Shown here in pieces: positions 44,700 to 57,934 of a DNA stretch of 64,000 nt (positions are counted from its first letter, which is position 1; the number at the start of each line of letters is the position of its first letter). Made by a program: the position numbers and the translations under genes. Under the pieces are notes generated by a model. It searched no databases. It was not told the origin of the DNA and was given only the letters and a program-made list of their open reading frames with translations. The DNA comes from Apium graveolens (taxonomy: Eukaryota > Streptophyta > Magnoliopsida > Apiales > Apiaceae). The DNA lies in contig NC_133656.1 in assembly GCF_009905375.1 (NCBI RefSeq), positions 228,373,739 through 228,437,738 on the forward strand, written 5' to 3'.

Positions 44700-47600
44700 A
44701 TGTCTTCTGCACTATCACTCCGGAGCATACTAGATGCTCACAAGTTGACTGGTCCTAATTTAGCTGTTTGTTTTCACTGTAACAAGTTGGGGCACTGGAA
44801 GAGGAACTGCAAGGTTTATCTTGCAGAATTGAAGAAGAAGAAGGGTAGTAAGACTACCGCTTCTGATTCAGGCATGTTCATGATCGAAGTTAATATGTCA
44901 CTAGGTCAAATTTCTACTTGGATATTAGATACCGCCTGTGGTTCTCATATTTGCAATTCGTTGCAAGGACTAAAGGGAAGTAGGACTCTTGAAAAAGATG
45001 AGGTGATTCTACGTATGGGCAATGGAGCAAGGGTTGCGGCCATATCTGTAGGATCATTTAGTTTACATATGCCTACGGGCAAGACTATTATTCTGAATAA
45101 TTGTTATTACGTGCCCTCTATTGTGAGGAATATTGTTTCCATTCCTATGTTGGATGTGGATGGTTTTTTATTTATTATTAAGAATAATGAATGTTCTATC
45201 CTTAGAGATAATGTTCTTTATGGACGTGGCATTTTAAATAATGGTCTGTATGTATGTGACGTAGAGCATGATTTACATCAGATTGAACAAACTAATAAAA
45301 GAAAACGAGATGATGAAAATCTGACCTATTTATGGCACTGTAGGCTAGGTCATATTAGTGAAAATAGACTGCGGACATTGCATAAGGAAGGGTTACTTGA
45401 CCCCTTTGATTTTGAATCATATCCTACATGCGAGTCTTGTCTATTGGGTAAAATGACCAAATCTCCATTTAGTGGACATGGAGAGAGGGCTGCAGATTTG
45501 CTAGGATTGTTACACACAGATGTATGTGGACTAATGTCTACGCAAGCCATGGGTGGATTTTCGTACTTCATTACTTTCATAGATGATAGATCTAGATTCG
45601 GATATGTGTATTTGATGAAACACAAGTCTGAAGCCTTTGAAAAGTTCAAAGAATATAAACATGAAGTGGATAAACAAACCAAACACAGTATTATAACTTT
45701 TCGATCAGATCGAGGTGGTGAATACTTGAATGGAGAGTTTCTAGATTATCTCAAAGAAAATGGTATAGTCTCCCAGTGGACTCCTCCATATACTCCACAG
45801 TTAAATGGGGTATCTGAAAGGAGAAATCAAACTTTGTTAGACATGGTTCGGTCCATGATGAGCTATGCGAATCTTCCAGTATTCCTATGGGGTTATGCAT
45901 TGGAAACCTTAGCATATTTACTGAATAAGGTGCCTTCCAAATTTGTTCCTCAAACACCATATGAGATATGGAAAGAAAGGAAATCGAGTCTTAAACACGT
46001 TAAAATTTGGGGATGTCCAACTTATGTCAAGAAAGTTGACCCAGATAAGCTGGAATCTCGATCCGTAAAATATAATTTTGTGGGATATCCTAAAGAGACT
46101 TTGGGGTATTACTTTTACACCGATCATCGGGTGTTTGTCTCCAGACATGCTACCTTCTTGGAAAAGAAGTTTATCCTTGAAGGAAACAGTGGGAGAAAAA
46201 TTGAACTTGATGAAGTTCAAGAAGCACAAACTACTACGGATCAAGTGGAAACAGCTGTTCAGACTGAACAACTTTCTGTAGAACAGCCCATTCGTAGGAC
46301 AGGGAGAGTGTCTCGCCAACCTGAGAGGTATTATGGCCTTGTCATTGAGAATGGCAATGAGTTGTCAATCATTGATGATGACGACCCTGTGACCTATAAT
46401 GAGGCTATGAGTAGTGTTGACTCAGAGAAATGGCATAGTGCCATGAAATCCGAAATGGAATCTATGTATACCAACCAAGTATGGACTCTGGTTGAGGCGC
46501 CTGAAGGTGTTAAGCCTATTGGGTGCAAGTAGGTATACAAGAGAAAGATTGGAGCAGATGGCCATGTGGAGACCTATAAGGCCAGGCTCGTGGCAAAAGG
46601 ATACAAACAAAGGCAAGGGATTGATTTTTATGAAACTTTTTCGCCTGTAGCCCTGTTAAAATCAATTCGGATTTTGCTTGCGATTGCTGCTTACTACGAC
46701 TATGAGATCTGGCAAATGGACGTGAAAACGACCTTCCTCAATGGGGAACTTGAGGAGGAATTGTATATGACACAGCTAGAGGGTTTTCTTTCCAAGGGAA
46801 ATGAACACCTAGTGTGTAAGCTGCTGCGAAGAATATATGGTTTAAGGCAAGCTTCTCGTAGATGGAACATCCGTTTTGATGAGACAATCAAAGAGTTTGG
46901 TTTTATCAAAAACATAGATGAACCATGTGTCTACAAGAAGGTTAGTGGGAGCGTGGTAACATTTCTTGTATTGTATGTGGATGACATACTTCTTATAGGA
47001 GATGATATACCGATGCTACAATCAGTCAAAGTATGGCTATAAAAAAACTTCACCATGAAGGACTTGGGAGAAGCATCCTACATTCTCGGTATGAAGATCT
47101 ATAGAGATAGATCTAGAAGAATGATAGGTCTTACCCAGGGTACATACATCCAAAAAGTGCTTAAAAGGTTTAGGATGGAAAACTCCAAAAGAGGTCTCAT
47201 ACCGATGAGCCATGGAGTGTCCCTTTCCGAAAAAATGTCTCCTAAGACACCTGAGGAAAGATAGCGTATGAGTAAGATTCCTTATGCTTCATCAATAGGA
47301 TCTATCATGTACGCGATGTTGTGTACAAGGCCTGATGTTGCTTATTCAATTAGTGCGACGAGCAGATATAAGTCCAATCCAGGTGAAGACCACTGGAAAG
47401 CAGTGAAAAACATCCTTAAGTACTTGCGAAGGACTCAGGACATTTTTCTTATTTTTGGTGGTGAATCTGAGTTGAAAATAGAGGGTTATACTGACTCTAG
47501 TTTTCAATCAGAAAGTGATAGCAAATCCATGTCAGGGTACGTGTTTGCTTTGAATGGTGGTGTGATTAGTTGGAAGAGTTCCAAACAGTCTACAACGGCC

Positions 47601-48008
47601 GACTCCACAGCGGAAGCAGAATATATAGCTGCAAGTGAGGCTGCAAAAGAAGCCGTTTGGATGAGGAAATTTGTTTCTGAGTTGGGAGTTGTTCCTAGCG
47701 TTGAAGAGCCTATTGTGTTGTATTGTGATAACAACGCAGCAATAGCACAAGCCAAGGAACCTAGGTCTCATAAAAATTCCAAACATGTCCTGCGGCGCTT
47801 TCATCTGATTAGGGAGATTGTTGAAAGAGGAGATGTCAACGTCGAGAGAGTTGACACACATAACAACATAGCAGACCCACTCACAAAGCCACTTTCTCAC
47901 AGTCACTTTGATCGTCATAAAGACAAGATGGGTATTAGATACCAGAGTGATTGGCTTAGTACAAGTGGGAGATTGAAAGAGATATGTCCTAAGTCCAATC
48001 ATGTATGA
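44700..48008 (+). pseudogene. Nested Copia gag-pol polyprotein, Gag mostly deleted, three in-frame stops
   Basis: The ATG at 44700 starts MSSALSLRSILDAHKLTGPN, the usual N-terminus of this Gag type. The frame then jumps directly to the zinc knuckle CFHCNKLGHWKRNC, so most of Gag is missing in frame. Protease (WILDTACGSHIC, a DTA variant of DSG), the integrase zinc region and core (HTDVCG, FIDDRSRFGYVYL, RSDRGGEY, NGVSERRNQTL), RT (KARLVAKGYKQRQGIDF, LYVDDILLIGDD) and RNase H (GYTDSSF, STAEAEYIAASEAAKEAVW, YCDNNAAI) follow in order. Stops lie at 46530-46532, 47040-47042 and 47262-47264, all in the same frame. The first sits where Trp is normal (KWVYKRK) and the third where Glu is normal. Confidence 0.92.
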
Positions 48009-49680
48009 GGATTTAGGAATAACTTTTATGTAATCTGTTTTGATTTCATTGATATTAATAAAAGACTTGTTTTATTTTTATTACGGGCTCTATCTATTTA
48101 AATGTTTAAATAAGATATACCACAGTTTAGAGTAAAGCTTTTTATGGATTGTGATGAGATCATAATAATGAGACCTAACAGATGATAACCCTAAACTTAA
48201 ATAGTTCCTGGTCGTAGGATTACTAACTGGTAATTAATAATCCGCAAAGATCGGTATATACTATGCTTGCTTCATTATGAAGGATGTCTGTTCTCATAGA
48301 CATTTGTGTGGTGACACTATAGCTAGTATGTAGGTGTTTATTATAGAATAAGTTCACTGAACATGACTCACACAGCTGAACAACTGATGAAGTTCACTCA
48401 CGTGTCAGCAGTTGTTCACATAGTGATAGTTGTACAAGTATCCTTAGACTTGAGGTCATCATAGTAATCTTATGTACACTGAACTATGCTTTGGTTTAGT
48501 TCTTAGTCTCAAGGGACAATTATAAGGGCTCTACTGGGTATAAGAATTTGTACACGAAGATAGTGTATGATCAATAAAGGATCTACCCCTTCCAGTGAAG
48601 GAAGAGAATGTTCAATGCTGATCCACTTATGTTAGTTCAGGAATCTCTGGCCAGAGTAAATGAAATTAGAAAGGAGTTTCTAATTTACATTAAATAGAAC
48701 TAAGCATAGTGAATGGGAAAGCAAGTGATTAAATAAGATAGGTTTGACACAAGTTCCATGCCTTATATTTAATCGTGACATTGCAGGGTAGAAGGAATTA
48801 ATTGTACGGTAACTACTCACTGAATAGGTTCTTGATATTCTAAGCAGTGAATTCGTATTATCCGGATAGTCGCGATATGCTGAGAAGTATCCCTCACGAT
48901 ATAGAATAAATATGATTAATTAATTAATCATATTTAATGAATTAGAGAATTTATATAAATAATGATAAAACAATTTTATTATTATTTATTTCTACTACCG
49001 GCTTAATATTGAACCTACAGGGTCACACCATAAAAGAGAATGATTTAATGGTGGAGGAATTAATTAATAATGGCTGATAATTATTTATTTATGAAATAAA
49101 TAATTAATTGGCAAATTTAATAATTGATTAAATGAGATTTAATTGATTATAAATTAATTAAGAAAAGGTTCTTAATATTATTAATTAAGAATTTAATTTT
49201 TGGAAATTAAATCAAGTGAGAGAATTATTTCTAAAGAGTTTAGAAAAAGGATTAATAATTAAAAGCTGTTTTAATTATTAGTGAGAATAATAAAGGGTTA
49301 ATAATAATAATATTTTATGGGAAAATTTTCAGCTGAAAATTTTGCCAATAAATATATTATTATAAACCCTATTTTTGCCTCAACCAAAAAGATTTACAAA
49401 ACCCTAATTCTCTCCATCTCCTCCTCCTTCATTACATCGTTTTCTTGGTGGATACCGGTGGAGTGCTTCACACTTGAGGAGCAGCTGCTAAGGATCTCCG
49501 TTCTTCGTTCTTGGATCGCTATTAAAGACCTCCATCTTTCCATTAACGTAAAGTTTCTTAAGGTAAACATACTGAACTACGAATTAAATATTATTTTTTC
49601 GCATGGATCCTGCGGAGGGTTTCATTTTTTTTAAGATTAAATTTATGTTTTCGCTGCGTTTATGTGCTAAAAACCCTTCA
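47974..49680 (+). repeat. 3' LTR of the nested Copia element
   Basis: It starts TGAAAGAGATATGTCC just after the polypurine tract and ends CCCTTCA at 49680. Only its last 856 bases have a partner at the 5' side, so the upstream boundary rests on the polypurine tract and the TG rather than on the LTR match. Confidence 0.7.
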
Positions 49681-50897
49681 ATGTGGTCACTAGCACCACT
49701 GTCAAGAATCCAAGCTGATTGCGTTTTATCGGAAAACCATGCTACATGAGAATTAACAGAAAATGTACCTGCAAAGTTTGCAGAAGAAGGGTTTTTTGTG
49801 TTCTGAACAGATTTGAGCATGTTCATGAGTTGCGAGCAAAGTTCAGGAGTAAACCCTGATGGCAGAGAAATGGTGGGTGTCACAACCTTATCATCAAATA
49901 ACTGAGTAGCTGGAGTAGAACTCTCAACTTGAGCAGCAAACTTCTTGTTTTTAGTGAATTTGAAATCAGAAGGGAAGCCATGTAGTTTATAACATTTTTC
50001 AATCAAGTGCCCTGGTTTCTTGCAATAGTTACAGTGAAGAGAAGACTTCTTGTTGTCTGTGACTTTAGGCTTAAATGGAGGCCTTGAAGAATTGGCATTA
50101 CGAGAGGCCGAGTCTGTCTGAAAATGATTAGTATAATGTATTTCTCTTTGAGCTTCTTCCTGTAAAAGAAGGCTATAGACATGACCCAAGGCTGGTAATG
50201 GTGATTTCATAAGAATAGTACCTCTTATCATATGATAAGAATCATTTAGTCCCATGAGAAATTGAATAACACGTTGGTCTTGCTGGAACTGAGCAGTTTT
50301 CTGAGTTGCTCCACAAGTGCAGCCACAAGTGCAGGTTGGAGCTAGACAAAGAGAATCAATATCATCCCACAACATTTTGATTTTTGTAAAGTAACTTGAG
50401 ATGCTTTGATTTCCCTGAGAAACTTCTGTTAGCTCTTTGTGCAAACCAAAAAGTTGAGCACCATTAGAAACTCCATAACGCTCTTCAAGTTCGAGCCACA
50501 TCTGATGAGCCGAAGAAGCGTAGATGACACTTCGACCTATAGTCTTAGATAAAGCACCAAGAATCCAGGAGATGACCATATCATTGCACCGAGTCCAGCT
50601 CTTGTAAGTTGATGAATCAGTCTGTGGTCTTGGCAGAGAACCGTCCACAAAACATAGTTTATTGCGTGCGTAAAGTGCAATAGTCATAGAGCGTTTCCAG
50701 TTCCCAAAGCCGGTACCGTCAAAAGGTTCACTCACTAGCTTCATACCAGGACTATAAGATGATTGTAAATGCAGAGGATTATCTAGATTCATTGAGGATG
50801 ATGAATTTGAGGAGAAATTTCGACAGAATTCAAAGATTGATTGAGTATCTCGAGAGTCGTTTGTGTGAAAAGTATGAATGTCATTGGTTGCAGCCAT
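49681..50897 (-). pseudogene. Gag and start of protease of the exon-1 Copia element
   Basis: An open frame from the ATG at 50897 encodes a Copia Gag of the Retrotran-gag-3 type (PFDGTGFGNWKRSMTIALYARNK, SAHQMWLELEERYGVSNG). It also encodes a CX2CX4HX4C zinc knuckle (CNYCKKPGHLIEKC) and the protease active-site motif WILDSGASDHI. The frame then runs into the LTR of the nested Copia element at 49680, so integrase and most of RT are lost. The Gag part itself appears intact and is about 400 residues long. Confidence 0.88.
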
Positions 50898-51233
50898 TAA
50901 TAAGAAAATGATGGGAGAATTTCACAGAGAAATTGAAACAAACACTTTGTGTGCAAATATCAGAAATGAGGATTTAAGGAAAAAAAATTGTAAGAAAGCC
51001 TCTGCCTAATCAAATTGATGCAAGATTATCAATGAAATGATCACAACAAGTGCATAGTAACACAAAATTGGATCAGTTATACACAAAATAACAATTTCGC
51101 GAAACAAGATTGATAAAAGAAACAACTGCGAAAAATAACGAAGTAGAGTGAATGAACGAGCGAGAGAGAAAGTGAGATACGAGTGAAACGATTCTATGTC
51201 ACCATTGGAGAAGAAGCTCGATCTTCAATCTCT

Positions 51234-51245
51234 GCTCTGATACCA
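51234..51245 (-). other. Primer-binding site of the exon-1 Copia element
   Basis: TGGTATCAGAGC on the minus strand lies directly against the 5' LTR, matching initiator tRNA-Met. Confidence 0.92.
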
Positions 51246-51481
51246 TGTAAAACTCATTATTTGTTGTATTTATAACTGTATGTAACTGCAATGTTAAAGA
51301 AAGATGATAAAAGGTGTATTGTATTGATTGAGTGAAAACTGTACAAGAGAGTTGTTTAAATACAAGCCATTAGGCGGGAAAAATAGTAACTAACTAAGTG
51401 ACTGATATAATCTTATATGTATAACAATATTAGCTAGCTGGAATCTGTCTGGCATCTATCTGTCATGTGACGTGTCTAACA
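51246..51481 (-). repeat. 5' LTR of the exon-1 Copia element
   Basis: This 236-bp LTR is flanked by the target duplication CGAAC at 51482-51486 and pairs with 40992-41226. Confidence 0.92.
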
Positions 51482-51696
51482 CGAACGGCCTGAGCAGAGG
51501 TAGAAGCTAACGGCGACGGCGAGAGAGAATGGAGTTGAGTTGTAGGAGCGTTGGGAGAAGAAAGTTTAGGAACAAATGATGGTGCTGCTGTAGAGAGCTG
51601 CCGGCTCAACATCGGCGAGAGTTGCCGGTACAAAATTGGCGCCAACTGCACAAACTTCACGGTGCTCGGAGAGAGTGCTTTAGCTACTAGACTCAT

Positions 51697-53704
51697 GGGG
51701 AGAAAGAGAGAGAGAGGCAATTTTCTCTATAAAATTTTTAGAGAAAGAGAGAGAGGGAGGGAGGGAAGGAGAGAGAGAGAGATGTGGTTTTTGGTTTTCT
51801 GTTGTGAGGAGGTTCGATTATGGTGCATGTATATGTATAAAAGTGTGTATTTTTTTTATACCCCTTGTGCAAGTTAGGGTGATGGACAGAAATAGACTTT
51901 TTTCAAACCAAAATAACAAAAATAGCCTGGTCTTGCCGAGGTGGCCAATTTTAGCCGGTGAATTACGCATTCAGCAGCAGGGTAGCCGGCATACGCATGT
52001 ACCAACCGTGTAATCAGTTTATATTTTTAAAAAAATAATAATCTGAAATTGGATATGCATAGCTGAAGGGAGTATAGCATTTTAATATAATATAATAAAC
52101 ATTCACTATATGCGTATCCTAGTTTAATAAGCATTTTTCAGATGCGTAACAGGATTTTATATACTGAATGACCACTGCTCATAAATTATACACATGCTTT
52201 TGGAAAGAGAATGTATAGGCACCCATTTGCATGCGTGATGTCACTGCAACATAGCTTTTCCTGTATTAATAGTATAGGGGGACTTCAACTGTTCAACATG
52301 TTATATCTTAGTCCATTTTCAGAATACACATTCTATGGCTATGTATTAGAACGACCAAAGTTGACCAAATATTTAGAAAGGGCTATTTTGGTTTAAAAAT
52401 TCTAAAAAGAGGTCATTCTTGTCAATTTTTCTGTAAGTTATATCCGCATGAGGGGAATTATAGTATTGGTAGTCGCCCCTCGGGCAAGACAAATCAGAAT
52501 ATCAATACACACACAATATGTGCGTCTAAAACAAACTATTTCTTTAAATAAAACTACCAATTACACGTACCGTTTATGGCAGCATCCCTAATTATAATTA
52601 TTTTATGGAGGTGATGCTTATAATTATTTTATGGAGGTGATGTACAATGTTGCCATAGTGAATTCTTTAAACTAGAAATATATTCGATTTATTTTACCAA
52701 AAAATATATTGGATTGGAAAATTCTTACATAATAAACTTAGGAAATTGAGCTCAAAATCGTATTACAGTTGAATCTCGATAAAATAATAATCAATAAAGT
52801 AATAATCTCGTTAAAATAATATTTTTCTCAGGTCAATACACAATGTATATTTACTCTCGATAAAGTAATAAACTCGCGTAATATTTTTTCTTGGTCCAAC
52901 CTTAAATCATATCTATTTTTTTGTGCGACTCCCTGTTACCCCATTCCAATTTTTTGTTAAAAAAATTATGCAAGGACCATAAATCGATTTTAAAGAGCTA
53001 CCCTATTTAAGATTTTAAAATCCAAAATTTACTCTTTTTAGGTCATTTTAGCAGAGAAGTACTCCATCTGTCCCGTAATAAATTTTCTATTTTGACTTTC
53101 GATACTATTCATGCATAACTATTAATTTACGTCTAATTTATAAGATCAAAAATTGATCTTGTTGAATTCATATTAATGAGTACTTTAATACAATTATTAA
53201 ATGAAATTTTTATATTTAATACTAATACGAAATTAAAGATATTAACAATCAAACGTGTCCAACATAAATAGGAAACGTTTTTAGGGACGGAGGGAGTAAT
53301 AAATAAGCAGTTATTTTAATAGAGAAGTAAATTAGTACCGCAGCATGCATAAGAATTGACGCACAAAAATCAAGTACCAGCACTACGGTATGATTTGATA
53401 AACCTAGAGAGTACTTGCATAAAAGTTGCTCTTACAAACTGATTACAACAAGTTTAAAACGCATCAAAACTCAATATCGGGAAGGAATTTATGATATGAA
53501 ATGAACAATATAACATATATCATGCAAACGACTATCTGATACTAATCAAGTGATTTAGTTTAAAACTGAAAAACTAAATTCTCATGAAATCAATATAAAA
53601 ATTCAAAAGATCTCTGCCAAGGTTCTCAAGGCTCACAAAAGATAATTCCGTCTAAAAAGAGATAGCTGTGACTGTGACTACTGACTACAAGCTACAAAGA
53701 CAAA
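51697..53704. other. Region between SLP-B and RPL9
   Basis: The first 200 bases are the SLP-B promoter and leader, with an AGAGAGAG tract near 51739-51782. The rest is AT-rich with a short tandem duplication near 52592-52640 (ttataattattttatggagg) and a Stowaway-like MITE at 53062-53296. No gene is seen. Confidence 0.5.
53062..53296. mobile_element. Stowaway-like MITE
   Basis: The 235-bp element is flanked by TA (53060-53061 and 53297-53298). Its inverted ends are CTCCATCTGTCCC / CTCCCTCCGTCCC. It has no coding sequence and a different interior from the pair at 12481 and 54456. Confidence 0.85.
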
Positions 53705-56080
<2,376 letters not shown>

Positions 56081-56091
56081 TCTTGGGGTTT

Positions 56092-56100
56092 TTAGGGTTT
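56092..56100 (-). promoter_or_regulatory. Telo-box upstream of RPL9
   Basis: AAACCCTAA on the minus strand begins about 20 bases before the RPL9 ATG. This motif is a known promoter or leader element of plant translation-machinery genes. Confidence 0.7.
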
Positions 56101-57934
56101 TGGGGGAAATGGGGGAGACAAGTGAAATGTGCGTGTTTATATTGAGTGGGCTGGAATGGTAGACATTTTGTAATTAGGGTCCGGATTGATAGGGACTGAA
56201 TATATGGACCGATACTTGATGAAATGGGCTTTCATTTGATCACAATAGTCAAGCTAGGGTCTTCATGCCAATTTTTGTCCGATTAAAAAATGAGAATAAA
56301 AATTAATCCGAAAAAATCTCAGTCTGGTCCGACCTACCCGTTGGATCTTAACGAGTCATATATTTTTTTACAAAAGTTCCGTCTCGTTTTATTCGATAAA
56401 AGCATATATATAAACGTCAAAATTAACAAAGTTACTACCAATCGCGAATGTGTACAAATTCTGAACGTTCACTAATGCTAAGTAATAGTTTTTAAATTGA
56501 AAAATGTTAGAGTATTCAAATTGGTTCAGAAAATTATTATAAAATATCACATGTCAGATATTTTATTTGTTAAATAAAATATTTTCTTGCATTTACAATA
56601 ATAACATCAACTAAATTCTTTTATATTGTCACACGTAAGATATATCACATCATAAATTATAATATAAGAGATTTTAGGGACAAAGTGTAGTTATACCACA
56701 ATTTACTTGGACTGTATCTGGGTAGAATTATACAATCCTGTATTCAAGTATCGTATTATTTTACTTATAGTGTGTCCAAATCTGGATTCGGGATCATATT
56801 ATTTGGATACAAACTGGTCCCACGTATATGAACATCAGATCCAAACTGAATATGAGTCGGTACCGTATTTTCATTTTCTAACCGAGTAATTTATGATTCA
56901 CTTTATATAAGTTAAATATGATCCACTAACAATAAATATTATTTTTATTATTTCAACTATTCGGGTGATTATTGATATAAAATAAATATATTACTATAAA
57001 AACAATAACCATAAAAGTCATACTTTATTGTAATTAAAACTTATATAAGATATAAAAAATTATAAAATTATTATTTACTTACAAATATAACGAGTTAAAA
57101 ATATATTCTACACATGGGGTCGAATCGAATATGAGTTATGATAATATTTTGATATTCGGGTAGACTTATTTTATAGAAATAATATAAGACCTAATTTGAG
57201 CGGGTATATGAGTGCTTATATTCGGGATCATATTTTATCCAAACTTAATTTTTTCGCTAGATTTGGATCGTTTATAAAACGGATAAAAAATATTTATCAT
57301 ATTTTCAAGTCGAATATAAGCCGAGATACCGGATAATCCGGATCAATTTACAACCTACAATTTACTCTCAAAGTTGCATGTTGTCATCAAGTGATTGTAG
57401 GGACAAATTGCAATTATACCGCACCCTACTCTAACAAAATATACTCATTGTGATTGATTATATAAGTTATTACTTTAACTTAAATGCACATAATTTTATG
57501 TATTTTGACTTCGTAGTAAAATTTAATATTTTTTAAATTTTTTGTATAAAAAATTTAATTTCTAATTTTAATTTTAAAAAATAATTAAAATTATGTGCAA
57601 ATAAATTAAAATAACTTATATAATGGACAAGGAATTATGTATTAAAAATCTGAGATTATTCATATCGCAAAACACAATTACCGCTGAGTGCGTTGTTACA
57701 GGAAAAAGAACAGCCTAAATAATCCACAGTTCATTGTAGGCGTAGGCAACAGGTTGTTTTTACCAAAAACGAGAATCAAACACGCCTTCTTTTCTTTGCT
57801 CCGCTCCAACTCGTTTTTCACTCGCGCCTACATTTCACCGCCGCTCCACTTGTTCACCCATCTCTCTCTCTCTCTCTCTAGGGTTTATACTTCACCTCTC
57901 ATCATCATCATCATCATAATCTCTTAATACATAC
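56101..57934. other. Region between RPL9 and the NAC gene
   Basis: This is a divergent promoter region. A 35-bp imperfect direct repeat (ttagggacaaagtgtagttataccac / tagggacaaattgcaattataccgc) occurs near 56671 and 57396 and may bound an old insertion. A CT microsatellite (57861-57879) and a CAT trinucleotide run (57903-57918) lie in the NAC leader. No gene is seen. Confidence 0.5.
57861..57918 (+). repeat. CT and CAT microsatellites in the NAC leader
   Basis: A (TC)n run at about 57861-57879 and a (CAT)n run at about 57903-57918 lie just before the NAC start codon at 57935, probably in its 5' untranslated region. Confidence 0.8.

Larger units (their letters stand above)
41947..49680 (+). 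mobile_element. Copia retrotransposon nested in the exon-1 Copia, with truncated 5' LTR
   Basis: This is a plus-strand element. Its 3' LTR runs from 47974 (TG after the polypurine tract AAGTGGGAGA at 47963-47972) to 49680 (CA), about 1.7 kb. The 5' copy (41947-42803) matches only the last 857 bases of that LTR. No target duplication is seen: the left flank is host RT sequence and the right flank is host protease sequence. The internal gag-pol is one frame with three stops and a shortened Gag. Confidence 0.88.
40992..51481 (-). mobile_element. Copia retrotransposon inserted in SLP-B exon 1
   Basis: The element has LTRs of about 235 bp (40992-41226 and 51246-51481), a PBS at 51234-51245, a polypurine tract at 41227-41235 on the minus strand, and a perfect 5-bp target duplication CGAAC (40987-40991 and 51482-51486). 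It lies in the same orientation as the gene. Gag and the protease start are at its 5' side and the end of RT plus RNase H at its 3' side. The pol section between is missing and occupied by another Copia element (41947-49680). The LTRs differ at roughly nine positions and one indel by eye, so the insertion is not brand new. Confidence 0.93.
37226..51696 (-). pseudogene. SLP: Stomatin-like gene SLP-B, exon 1 split by a Copia insertion
   Basis: Nine exons parallel SLP-A: exon 1 51696-51482 plus 40986-40960 (separated by the insertion), then 39895-39652, 39571-39422, 39085-39028, 38947-38855, 38376-38278, 38021-37930, 37548-37489 and 37396-37226. Without the insert and one copy of the CGAAC duplication the frame is open for 402 codons with no stop. 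The product would carry a mitochondrial presequence ([12 protein letters not shown]), the SPFH domain ([25 protein letters not shown]) and the family C-terminus ending NKK as in SLP-A. The upstream in-frame ATG at 51720 is less likely because the SLP-A start aligns with 51696. All exons after the insert are intact, so a shortened protein from a start inside the LTR (ATG at 41003) is possible. Confidence 0.88.

Noticed and set aside
51697..51720. Upstream in-frame ATG for SLP-B at 51720
   Set aside because: The SLP-A start aligns with the ATG at 51696; the extra eight residues are Leu/Pro-rich with no counterpart.
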